This document shows positions 1 to 5,604 of a DNA stretch of 5,761 bases, one piece after another. A program made the translations under genes and the position numbers. Under the pieces are notes generated by a model, which worked only from the letters and a program-made list of their open reading frames with translations, was not told the origin of the DNA and ran no database searches. Position 1 is the first letter of the stretch; each line of letters begins with the position of its first letter. The DNA comes from Alphaproteobacteria bacterium (lineage in GTDB: Bacteria > Pseudomonadota > Alphaproteobacteria > ATCC43930 > CGMCC-115725): assembly GCA_028866355.1 (NCBI GenBank), contig JAGWIH010000159.1, positions 1-5,761 on the forward strand, read 5' to 3'.

Positions 1-5
1 CCGCG

Positions 6-431
6 CTAGCCGGCGCGCAAAGCCATCGATGCGCGGTGCGCGTCGAGCACGGCGCGCAATGCCACCGCCAGGGTCGACGGACGGAAAGGCTTTTGCACGC
101 GCGCGTGATCGGCCCAGCGGCGGTGGACATCACGGCCGCTATAACCGGTGACGAAAATGAACGGAATGTTCGCCGCTTGCAGACGCTCGGCGACCGGATA
201 AGCCGGTTCGCCCGCGAGATTGATGTCGAGGACCGCGATGCCCGGACGATGATCGCGCAACAGCGCCAGCGCATCGTCGACATCCGCCGCGTGCCACACG
301 GTCGCGGCGCCCAGATTGAACAACATGTCTTCGACGACAAAGACCGCCGCGCTGTCATCCTCGACGAGGAGGACTTCGAGTCCGGCGAGTGGCGGCCGTG
401 CCGGGCGGGCGGTGGATTCAGTGAGCGGCAT
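6..431 (-). CDS. Single-domain response regulator (CheY-like receiver)
   Basis: This 141-residue protein is a receiver domain with no output domain, so it probably acts by protein-protein contact or as a phosphate relay in the cytoplasm. All receiver landmarks are visible: the acidic pair D25-D26 in LLVEDD, phospho-acceptor D69 in VLDINL, T95 in FVTGYSG, and K114 in VQKPF. About 17 residues precede the first strand and a short tail follows the last helix. The sequence around D69, T95 and K114 resembles stand-alone receivers that accompany HWE/HisKA_2-type histidine kinases in alphaproteobacteria; that link is recollection, and no kinase gene lies in this window. The ATG at 431 is the natural start, but no clear Shine-Dalgarno sequence precedes it. 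It is transcribed away from the binding-protein gene across a 174-base gap. The family call is firm; the pathway is unknown. Confidence 0.9.
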   Translation of the reverse strand: MPLTESTARPARPPLAGLEVLLVEDDSAAVFVVEDMLFNLGAATVWHAADVDDALALLRDHRPGIAVLDINLAGEPAYPVAERLQAANIPFIFVTGYSGRDVHRRWADHARVQKPFRPSTLAVALRAVLDAHRASMALRAG

Positions 432-605
432 GTCGGTGGCAACGCATCGGGAACGACCCAGACATGACAGGAGGGTGAACCCCTTTTAAGGCGTTTTTGC
501 GGCGCGGCCGGAAAAGTATGTGATTTGGCGGGGCCTTGGGCCGATGATTGGCTGCATGTTAAATAAAAGGCCGTCGAAGCCGGGCTCAATCGAGGGGGAT
601 TCGAG
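432..605. other. Divergent intergenic region between response regulator and binding protein
   Basis: This 174-base gap holds the start regions of two genes facing away from each other. I see no copy of the GAATA-type motif found elsewhere in the window, so these two genes do not look like part of the ECF regulon. A GGAAC at 449-453 is not followed by a CGTT-like element at 16 to 17 bases. A weak sigma70-like pair for the binding-protein gene is listed separately. Confidence 0.5.
536..565 (+). promoter_or_regulatory. Weak candidate sigma70-type promoter for the binding-protein gene
   Basis: TTGGGC (536-541) and TAAATA (560-565) are 18 bases apart and lie about 40 bases before the ATG at 606. 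Both boxes deviate from consensus, and this is one of few AT-rich spots in the gap. It is offered only as the best-looking candidate. Confidence 0.25.
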
Positions 606-1850
606 ATGTGGCGTCGTCTGAAACTTTCGCTCGCGGCCATCGTGGTCGCATGGCTCACCGCACAGGGCGCGTTCGCCGCCGAACCGGTCAAAGTCGGCTT
701 CGCCCTAGGCCTGACCGGCGCCAATGCCCCCAACGGAAAGCAATTACTGGTCGCGCTCGAAATTTGGCGCGATGACGTCAACGCCAAAGGCGGCCTGCTC
801 GGCCGCAAGGTCGAGCTCGTCTATTACGACGACCAGACGCAGCCGGCGAACGACCCCGGCATTTACACCAAGCTCATCGACGTCGACCATGTCGACTTGC
901 TGCTCGGCCCGTACGGTACCAACCTGATGGCGGCGGCGATGCCGGTGCTGATCCAGCACAAGCTGACGACGATCAGCATGCTGGCGACGGCGGTGAATCG
1001 CCAATACCACTACAACCAGTATTTCGCGATGGTGCCGCTCGGTCCCGATCCCGTGCACGCCTTCTCATCGGGATTCTTCGACATCGCCGCGTCGTTCAAG
1101 CCCAAGGTGAAGACCGTCGCGCTGCTCGGCATCGACGCCGAATTCGGCAAGAATTCGGTCGACGGCGCCCGCGACAACGCCAAGAAGGCCGGGCTCGTCA
1201 TCGTCTACGACAAGCTCTATCCGCCGCCGACCACCGATTTCACGCCGATCCTGCGCGCGGTGCAGGCGACGAATCCGGATGTCGTGTTCGTCGCCTCATA
1301 CCCGCCGGACACCGTCGGCATCGTCCATGCCGCGCGCGAGATCGGGCTCAAGACCAAGATTTTCGGCGGCACGATGATCGGGCTTTTGGCCACGCCTCTC
1401 AAGGTCCAGATGGGGCCGTTGATGAACGGCATTCTGTTCCACGAGGATTTCGTGCCGGCGTTCAATTTTCCGGGCTCACGCGATCTGTTGAAGCGCTACC
1501 AGGCGATCGCCAAAGCGAAAGGCGGCATCGACCCGCTCGGCTACGGCTTCGTGCCGTTCGGCTATGCCGCCGGTCAGGTGCTGGCACAGGCGGTCGAGGG
1601 CACCAAGAGCCTTGACGCGCAGAAGCTCGCGCAATACATGCATAGCCACGCTTTCTCGACCGTGGTCGGCGAGGTGCGGTTCGGCGCCGACGGCGAGTGG
1701 GCGAAGCCGCGCTATGTCTTCAGCCAGTGGCAGCATCTGACGGGCAACGATCTCGGCCAGCTCGAGGATCCGAAACACGACGTCGTCGTGTGGCCGAACG
1801 CCTACAAGACCGGAAATCTGATCTTCCCGTACACCGACGCGCTGAAATAG
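606..1850 (+). CDS. ABC transporter substrate-binding protein, Leu/Ile/Val-binding type
   Basis: This 414-residue periplasmic protein would capture a small solute, typically a branched-chain amino acid, amide or aromatic acid in this family, for an ABC importer; the ligand cannot be read from sequence. Residues 1-24 form a signal peptide: Arg/Lys-rich start, hydrophobic core, and AFA before the cut at A25. The mature start KVGFALGLTG, then NAKGGLLGRKVELVYYDDQ (about 59-77) and LLLGPYGTNL, is typical of the periplasmic-binding-protein type I fold. The length fits the family. A G-rich Shine-Dalgarno (GAGGGGG, about 592-598) supports the ATG. No permease or ATPase gene is adjacent, so it may be an orphan or serve a transporter encoded elsewhere. 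It converges with the anti-sigma gene, 10 bases between stop codons, and lacks the ECF-type motif upstream. Confidence 0.92.
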   Translation: MWRRLKLSLAAIVVAWLTAQGAFAAEPVKVGFALGLTGANAPNGKQLLVALEIWRDDVNAKGGLLGRKVELVYYDDQTQPANDPGIYTKLIDVDHVDLLLGPYGTNLMAAAMPVLIQHKLTTISMLATAVNRQYHYNQYFAMVPLGPDPVHAFSSGFFDIAASFKPKVKTVALLGIDAEFGKNSVDGARDNAKKAGLVIVYDKLYPPPTTDFTPILRAVQATNPDVVFVASYPPDTVGIVHAAREIGLKTKIFGGTMIGLLATPLKVQMGPLMNGILFHEDFVPAFNFPGSRDLLKRYQAIAKAKGGIDPLGYGFVPFGYAAGQVLAQAVEGTKSLDAQKLAQYMHSHAFSTVVGEVRFGADGEWAKPRYVFSQWQHLTGNDLGQLEDPKHDVVVWPNAYKTGNLIFPYTDALK

Positions 1851-1855
1851 CGCGT

Positions 1856-1871
1856 CGGCGTTACGACGCCG
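1856..1871. terminator. Short stem-loop between convergent genes (possible terminator)
   Basis: CGGCGT and ACGCCG form a perfect 6-bp stem closed by TACG, which on the plus-strand transcript is a UNCG-type loop, a class known for high stability. It begins six bases after the binding-protein stop codon and contains the TAA of the anti-sigma gene on the other strand. No U-tract follows on either strand, so intrinsic termination is uncertain; it may protect 3' ends or pause polymerase. Confidence 0.4.
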
Positions 1872-2619
1872 TGCGCCAGCGTTGGCAGAAATCCTCAAGC
1901 TGGGCCTTCTCGACGTCCGATACCGCCCACAACGCCATGCCGTTCTGGCGCCACCGAATCAAAGTATAGCCGTCGCGCTCGACGATGACCGGCGTGGTAT
2001 TGGCGCCGGCTTCGGGCCAGGCGTAGAGATCGATGACGTGCTTGGCGCGCCCATAAACCATGGCGGCCACGCGGCGGCCGCCGAGATAATCCAGCCGTCC
2101 ACCTTCGAGCGGAAAGCCGTCCGCCTTCAGATCCTTGACCGGCGGCGCAAAATCGAGCTTGCCGTCGAACCACGGCTTGACGGTGTGCTGATCGGTCGAG
2201 ACCACATCTTCAAGGTGCCCGGGTTCGAGTCCGCGCAAATGGCCGGCGAGCACCTGATCGGCGATGCCGGGCGCGTTCGACGGCACGATGGCGAGCATCA
2301 CCGACGCGGCGATCGCGCCACCGGCGACGAACGCGACGGCCGCCCGCCGCCACCCGGCGGCGCGCACCGACGGAACGCGCCGCGGCGCCGCTTGCGCCGC
2401 CAGCCGCGCGCGCAACGCGTCCGGCGCGCGGTGATACGGCGCCTGTTCGCGCAACGCCCGACGCACGCGGCCGAGCGATTCGGTGGCGGCCTGGCAAATC
2501 GGACAGTCGGCGCGATGGGCGGCAAGCGCCGCCGCCTGCGCCGCATCGAGCTCGCCGTCGAAATCGGCCTGCACGAGCAGGGTCATTTCGCACGCGCCGG
2601 AATCGTGCAGCCGCGTCAT
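1861..2619 (-). CDS. Membrane anti-sigma factor with zinc-binding (ZAS-type) N-terminus
   Basis: This 252-residue protein should hold the adjacent ECF sigma factor inactive at the inner membrane. Residues 1-60 carry the anti-sigma domain with H35-x3-C39-x2-C42, the zinc-associated HxxxCxxC signature. After an Arg/Pro-rich linker, one hydrophobic segment (about 93-112, AVAFVAGGAIAASVMLAIV) spans the membrane and leaves about 140 residues in the periplasm. That part has a patch I recall in alphaproteobacterial anti-sigma factors: VSTDQHTVKPWFDGKLDF, then LEGGRLDYLGGRRVAAMVYG. The open frame extends upstream to 2670, but the ATG at 2619 is chosen because it overlaps the sigma stop codon as ATGA, a common coupling arrangement, and it places the zinc domain near the N-terminus. 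The signal sensed, and whether release involves proteolysis or a conformational change, cannot be read here. Confidence 0.9.
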   Translation of the reverse strand: MTRLHDSGACEMTLLVQADFDGELDAAQAAALAAHRADCPICQAATESLGRVRRALREQAPYHRAPDALRARLAAQAAPRRVPSVRAAGWRRAAVAFVAGGAIAASVMLAIVPSNAPGIADQVLAGHLRGLEPGHLEDVVSTDQHTVKPWFDGKLDFAPPVKDLKADGFPLEGGRLDYLGGRRVAAMVYGRAKHVIDLYAWPEAGANTTPVIVERDGYTLIRWRQNGMALWAVSDVEKAQLEDFCQRWRTAS

Positions 2620-3152
2620 GGCACGGCCTCGCGTTGCGCCGCTTCCGCCAAGAGCCGCCGCGCGCGCCACAGGCGCGACATCACCGTGCCAATCGGCACG
2701 TCGGTGATCTGCGCGATGTCCTTGTAGGCAAGTTCTTCGAGCTCGCGCAGCACGATGGTCTCGCGCAATTCGACCGGCAGGCCGGCGAGCAACCGGTCGA
2801 GGCCGGCATGCGCCTGGATCTTCAGCAGCGTGTGTTCCGGATCGTCGGCGGGATCGACGGGCGCGGGCGCGGCGGCTTCGGTCTCATCGCCTGTCGCCAA
2901 GGGCACGGTTCGCAAGCCGCGGTCGAGCTTCATCGAGGCATAGGCGGCGTTGCGTACGATCTGGAGGAACCAGCCGCGCGCATTGTCGCCCCGGAAGCTC
3001 GCGAAATAGGTCAATGCGCGCACCGCTGCCTCCTGTACGACGTCCTCTGCCGCCACGGGATCGCGCACCAGCCAGCGCGCGAGGTTGTAGGCCGCATCGA
3101 GATGCGGCAGCACCAAGCTCTCGAAATCGCGCGCGCCGTCGATGCGTCCCAT
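2616..3152 (-). CDS. ECF (group 4) RNA polymerase sigma factor
   Basis: This 178-residue protein would direct RNA polymerase to a small stress or envelope regulon. Region 2 lies at about residues 10-77 (FESLVLPHLDAAYNLARWLV, then AAEDVVQEAAVRAL, then GWFLQIVRNAAY); an acidic Ala/Pro-rich linker (about 86-105) follows; region 4 is at about 112-170 with LPVELRETIVLRELEELAYKDIA and the helix-turn-helix end VPIGTVMSRLWRARRLL. There is no region 1.1 or 3, and the length is normal for an ECF factor. The ATG at 3152 is the first possible start: an in-frame TGA lies just upstream at 3156-3158, and GGAATGAG supplies a ribosome-binding site. The stop overlaps the anti-sigma start. Two copies of a GAATA-N16-RATC motif lie upstream on the same strand, suggesting autoregulation. 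The exact ECF subgroup is not assigned. Confidence 0.95.
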   Translation of the reverse strand: MGRIDGARDFESLVLPHLDAAYNLARWLVRDPVAAEDVVQEAAVRALTYFASFRGDNARGWFLQIVRNAAYASMKLDRGLRTVPLATGDETEAAAPAPVDPADDPEHTLLKIQAHAGLDRLLAGLPVELRETIVLRELEELAYKDIAQITDVPIGTVMSRLWRARRLLAEAAQREAVP

Positions 3153-3248
3153 GTCTCATTCCGGTCGCCGCAGCCGGCGTCAGTATAAACCGCGGCGCAA
3201 ACCGCGACGAAGCCGGTATTCGCCGAGCACACGACGACTACCCCTATG

Positions 3249-3276
3249 AGATCGCGGCGGCCGCCGGTTTATTCGC
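3249..3276 (-). promoter_or_regulatory. Candidate ECF promoter, proximal, of the sigma/anti-sigma operon
   Basis: On the minus strand GCGAATA (3270-3276) is followed after exactly 16 bases by GATCT (3249-3253). Over the first 12 bases (GCGAATAAACCG) it is identical to the site before the gene at 5605. The -10-like end lies about 97 bases before the sigma ATG, implying a leader of roughly 90 bases. Assignment to the sigma factor encoded here is inference from repeated occurrence. Confidence 0.6.
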
Positions 3277-3328
3277 GGTTTCGAAATTGCATCGCCGGCG
3301 GCCGCTATTTTTTTGAATATTCGATACA

Positions 3329-3356
3329 GGATTGAGCCCGCATCGGTTTTATTCGC
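3329..3356 (-). promoter_or_regulatory. Candidate ECF promoter, distal copy upstream of the sigma operon
   Basis: On the minus strand GCGAATA (3350-3356) is followed after exactly 16 bases by AATCC (3329-3333). It repeats the proximal site 80 bases further upstream in the same orientation, about 177 bases from the sigma start. It could be a second promoter of the operon or start an upstream leader RNA. Confidence 0.5.
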
Positions 3357-3407
3357 CACGAAACGCGAAATTTTTCCCGCCGCACGCAAATAAATAGTCG
3401 CCGCCAC

Positions 3408-3435
3408 GCGAATAGGCGCCCCCACGACCCGATCC
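3408..3435 (+). promoter_or_regulatory. Candidate ECF promoter of the porin gene
   Basis: GCGAATA (3408-3414), 16 bases, then GATCC (3431-3435), 38 bases before the porin ATG. Spacing and both half-sites match the minus-strand copies in the same gap. A start point a few bases downstream would leave a leader of about 30 bases including the G-rich ribosome-binding site. Confidence 0.6.
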
Positions 3436-3473
3436 GATAGAGGCATTCATCTCAATCAGGGGGGTACATCGTC

Positions 3474-4859
3474 ATGGGTAAGCTTAACACCGCGGCGCTG
3501 GCAACGACCGCGTCGATCGCGCTGCTCGCGGGAACGGCACACGCCGCGGAAATGGACAGCATGGCGCCGCAAGCCTGCACGACCACGCAGAACAATCCCG
3601 GTCATAACGACTGCGTCATGCCGACGGCGGCGGCGTCGGGCGGCGGCTCGTTCCCCGGCTCGTTCCTGGTGCCGGGCACCAACACGTCGTTCGCGGTGCA
3701 TGGCTTCATCGACTTTCACATCACGCGCGATATCGGCCCGCATGAAGGCGACACCAACAACGGGCTCAGCTCGGGCTTCGCGATCGACGGCCCAGGCGCC
3801 ACTGCGGCCCAGCTTCAGGCGCATGCCGCCAACGGCGGCATCACCATGACCGCCAAGACAACGCGACCCAATATCGAAACGCGAACGCCGACCGCTTACG
3901 GCGAGCTCAAGACCTATATCGAATTCGACTTCAACCAGACCTCCGGCACGGAGCTGAGCGGCAATGCCGACCTCGTCCGGTTGCGCATGGCCTACGGCGT
4001 TCTGGGGCCGTGGCTCATCGGCCAAGCCGACACCATGTACGAAGACCCGCAAACCTGGGCCGACATCGCCAACGGCGCGCAGGATGCCGGCATCGTGCAA
4101 AGCGGCATTCGGCGGCGTCCGCAGATCCGCTACACGTGGCTTGCGGGCAACGGCCTGACGGTCGCGGGATCGGCCGAATTGCCGACCTATAACACCGCGC
4201 TCGGTCAGCAGATCGGCTTCGCAACCGACGGCGCGGCGATCGCATCGACCGCGATCAACGGCACGACCGCGTACAGCAACACGCCGCATTTCGTCGCGGC
4301 GACGGAATGGGACCAGCCTTGGGGTCACGTTCGATTGACCGCGGCCGGCGGCGTCAACGATTTCCGCCAGACTACGGCGCTCGCCGGCTCCACCGCTCCG
4401 GCGAACCGCCAGACGCCCGAATGGGCGTTCAAGCTCACCGGCCATCTCAACACCTGGGGCAAGGACGCGTTGCGCGGCGGCGTTTTATATAACAACGGCG
4501 CCTCCGATTATTCGGATGAGATGTATTCGGGTGGCGAAATCTACAATCAGACCACCGGCACCCGCGCCGCCGTGAAGCAATGGTCGGCCTACGCCACGTA
4601 CGAGCATTTCTTCAGCGGCCAGTGGCGCGCCAACGAGTCCTTCGGCTATTCGCACCTCTCGGGCAATCCGGGCTTCACCAGCGCGACCACGCTCGCCGGC
4701 CTCGAGCACGTGCACTTCACCAACGAGGTGAACGTCATTTATGCGCCGGTGCCGCAGACCGACTTCATCCTGGAATGGCAGCACGTCACTCGATCGGTGC
4801 AGTCGGGCGCCAGCGGCCGCGACGACCGTATCGACGCCGAAGCAAAGTTCTATTTCTAG
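3474..4859 (+). CDS. DcaP-like outer-membrane porin
   Basis: This 461-residue beta-barrel protein probably forms a diffusion channel for small, possibly anionic solutes. Residues 1-24 are a signal peptide ending AHA. The mature N-terminus has two cysteines (C35, C47) in a Thr/Asn/Pro-rich stretch, then a Gly-rich turn and FLVPGTNTSFAVHGFIDF (about 64-81), a start typical of DcaP-family trimeric porins. Family-like features continue: RTPTAYGELKTYIEFDFNQ, VRLRMAYGVLGPWLIGQADTMYEDP and RRRPQIRYTW, then alternating polar/aromatic strands. The chain ends EAKFYF; a C-terminal Phe is the usual barrel-assembly signal. AGGGGGG at 3458-3464 is the ribosome-binding site. The gene is divergent from the sigma operon and shares its promoter-like motif, so it is a likely regulon member. 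The family name is from recalled motifs; the porin role is firmer than the substrate. Confidence 0.87.
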   Translation: MGKLNTAALATTASIALLAGTAHAAEMDSMAPQACTTTQNNPGHNDCVMPTAAASGGGSFPGSFLVPGTNTSFAVHGFIDFHITRDIGPHEGDTNNGLSSGFAIDGPGATAAQLQAHAANGGITMTAKTTRPNIETRTPTAYGELKTYIEFDFNQTSGTELSGNADLVRLRMAYGVLGPWLIGQADTMYEDPQTWADIANGAQDAGIVQSGIRRRPQIRYTWLAGNGLTVAGSAELPTYNTALGQQIGFATDGAAIASTAINGTTAYSNTPHFVAATEWDQPWGHVRLTAAGGVNDFRQTTALAGSTAPANRQTPEWAFKLTGHLNTWGKDALRGGVLYNNGASDYSDEMYSGGEIYNQTTGTRAAVKQWSAYATYEHFFSGQWRANESFGYSHLSGNPGFTSATTLAGLEHVHFTNEVNVIYAPVPQTDFILEWQHVTRSVQSGASGRDDRIDAEAKFYF

Positions 4860-4865
4860 TCGCGC

Positions 4866-4901
4866 GCGGCGGCCTCGGCCGAAAAAAGCCGAGGCCGTCG
4901 C
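4866..4901 (+). terminator. Long GC-rich stem-loop after the porin gene (probable terminator)
   Basis: Seven bases after the porin stop, 4866-4879 pairs with 4888-4901 in a 14-bp stem (one G-U pair), core GGCCTCGGC/GCCGAGGCC, with the A-rich loop CGAAAAAA. No U-tract follows, so it may terminate weakly or protect the mRNA 3' end. A second 7-bp GC stem (CGCGCGA 4916-4922 with TCGCGCG 4931-4937) follows. Confidence 0.6.
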
Positions 4902-4993
4902 CGGCGCACTGCGCACGCGCGAACGACGCGTCGCGCGCGGCGCATGCTTTCGCTCGCCGTCGGACATGCGCGAGCTACACGTTTTCGTGCCGC

Positions 4994-5021
4994 CCGAATA
5001 AATCGGAGCCCGCATGAATCA
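4994..5021 (+). promoter_or_regulatory. Candidate ECF promoter of the small secreted protein gene
   Basis: CCGAATA (4994-5000) is followed after exactly 16 bases by AATCA (5017-5021), 56 bases before the ATG at 5078. It differs from the other copies only in the first base of the upstream box and the last base of the downstream box. A start near 5027 would exclude the ATG at 5014, arguing that the overlapping frame from there is not a gene. Confidence 0.55.
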
Positions 5022-5077
5022 GCAATCGGGAACGGGCCATCCCGGCCGGTCGCTTTTTTGGTCAATGGAGATTTGTC

Positions 5078-5281
5078 ATGCGTCTGCTCTCGACTCTGCG
5101 CGCCATCGCGCTCGCCGCCGCATTTGCGGCGCCGCTGGGTCATCTGGCTTTGGCCGATTCATCGCAACCGCAGATGGGAGCGGCGATGGTGCCGAGCGGA
5201 AACGACGCCGCCAGTGGTCCGCTGAGCGTCGGCGGCCCGTACGACAACGATTCGGTGATGTCGCCGCCGGTCGGCGATTGA
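5078..5281 (+). CDS. Small secreted protein of unknown function
   Basis: This 67-residue protein has a clear signal peptide: MRLLSTLR, a hydrophobic Ala/Leu core, and ALA (24-26) before D27. The predicted mature part is only 41 residues, without cysteine, lysine or arginine, net acidic, rich in Gly, Pro, Ser, Asp and Met (QMGAAMVPSGND, then SVGGPYDNDSVMSPPVGD). I do not recognise a family. It looks disordered and has no lipobox, so it should be soluble in the periplasm or exported. GGAG at 5067-5070, seven bases before the ATG, fixes the start. It follows the porin gene on the same strand but has its own candidate ECF promoter and sits behind the porin stem-loop. The signal peptide, ribosome-binding site and promoter together argue it is real despite its size. 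Confidence 0.75.
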   Translation: MRLLSTLRAIALAAAFAAPLGHLALADSSQPQMGAAMVPSGNDAASGPLSVGGPYDNDSVMSPPVGD

Positions 5282-5296
5282 CGCCTGTGACGTTCG

Positions 5297-5328
5297 AAAA
5301 AACGGGTCCACGGGAACGCCGCGGACCC
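5297..5328 (-). terminator. Intrinsic-terminator-like hairpin, U-tract on the minus strand
   Basis: GGGTCC (5304-5309) pairs with GGACCC (5323-5328), and inside them CGG (5311-5313) pairs with CCG (5319-5321) around GAACG, with one A/C mismatch. Six A residues (5297-5302) lie on the left side, so the U-run follows the hairpin only in a minus-strand transcript. For the plus-strand gene ending at 5281 it would be a hairpin without a U-tract. No minus-strand gene is evident to its right. Confidence 0.5.
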
Positions 5329-5408
5329 CTCGACAAGTTGGGCTCGCGCGGATGGCTTACCCCCAGTCCGGCGCGATGACGGTGTGGACGGAGCAACGTC
5401 GCATCGAT

Positions 5409-5444
5409 CGGTGGCCGAGGCAACTTCCCAGGTCTCGGCCACCG
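5409..5444. other. 13-bp stem-loop of unknown role
   Basis: CGGTGGCCGAGGC (5409-5421) pairs with GTCTCGGCCACCG (5432-5444) with a single G-U pair and a 10-base loop, AACTTCCCAG. Only a weak TTT follows on the plus strand. It may be a terminator-like element, an RNA-stability hairpin or the core of a small RNA; nothing in the sequence decides between them. Confidence 0.5.
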
Positions 5445-5537
5445 CACCCCTTTGCCGCCTCGCCGCAACGCGCGCACGGCTTGACGGCCGGACGCCGTTC
5501 ACGGTTTGTGCGTCCGCGGTGAAAATTTCCGGCCAGC

Positions 5538-5565
5538 GCGAATAAACCGCCCCCGCCCGCAATCT
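5538..5565 (+). promoter_or_regulatory. Candidate ECF promoter of the Tat-type exported protein gene
   Basis: GCGAATA (5538-5544), 16 bases, then AATCT (5561-5565), 39 bases before the ATG at 5605. The first 12 bases are identical to the proximal site of the sigma operon, and distance to the start codon is almost the same as for the porin. Confidence 0.6.
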
Positions 5566-5604
5566 ACATCTCCGCCATCGCAACCCCTGCCGCGGAGATC
5601 CGCC

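Larger units (their letters stand above)
3153..3473. other. Divergent control region between sigma operon and porin gene
   Basis: This 321-base gap is richer in A and T than its flanks and holds no convincing gene. It contains four copies of GCGAATA: three on the minus strand (3217-3223, 3270-3276, 3350-3356) and one on the plus strand (3408-3414). Three of them are followed, exactly 16 bases later, by a (G/A)ATC(T/C) element and are listed as promoters; the copy at 3217-3223 is not. It also carries a TATACT (3182-3187, minus) and an A/T-rich stretch at about 3306-3324 containing GAATATTC. Short open frames crossing it look like chance frames of GC-rich DNA. Confidence 0.7.
5282..5604. other. 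Intergenic region with two stem-loops and a candidate promoter
   Basis: No convincing gene lies in these 323 bases; frames crossing them look like chance frames of GC-rich DNA. The gap holds a hairpin with an adjoining A-tract (5297-5328), a 13-bp stem-loop (5409-5444), an isolated TTGACG (5481-5486) without a good -10 partner, and a GAATA-type promoter motif (5538-5565). The stretch between the hairpins has no homology I recognise and could belong to a small RNA or a long 3' leader. Confidence 0.55.

Noticed and set aside
2620..2670. Upstream extension of the anti-sigma frame to the ATG at 2670
   Set aside because: It would add 17 Ala/Gly/Arg residues lying inside the sigma region 4 code; the ATGA overlap at 2616-2619 is the more natural coupled start.
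1882..2727. 281-residue plus-strand frame opposite the anti-sigma gene
   Set aside because: Arg-rich shadow of the anti-sigma and sigma coding strand; no ribosome-binding site or recognisable fold.
3182..3187. TATACT on the minus strand as a -10 box for the sigma operon
   Set aside because: No acceptable -35 lies 16 to 18 bases upstream; the repeated GAATA-N16-RATC sites explain the region better.
3456..4445. 329-residue minus-strand frame opposite the porin
   Set aside because: It is Arg/Gly/Val-rich without domain features, and lies entirely antisense to a gene with a signal peptide and family motifs.
5029..5055. GGAAC then CGCTT after 17 bases as an EcfG-type general stress promoter
   Set aside because: The downstream box does not match CGTT well, and a single GGAAC is weak evidence in GC-rich DNA; the GAATA-type site upstream fits the pattern shared with the other genes.
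5014..5379. 121-residue plus-strand frame overlapping the small secreted protein
   Set aside because: Its ATG lies within the candidate promoter, before the expected transcription start, and it has no ribosome-binding site; the 67-residue frame has a signal peptide and GGAG.
5481..5509. TTGACG at 5481-5486 as a sigma70 promoter for the gene at 5605
   Set aside because: The sequence 17 bases downstream (GTTTGT) is a poor -10, and the GAATA-type motif lies at a better distance from the start codon.
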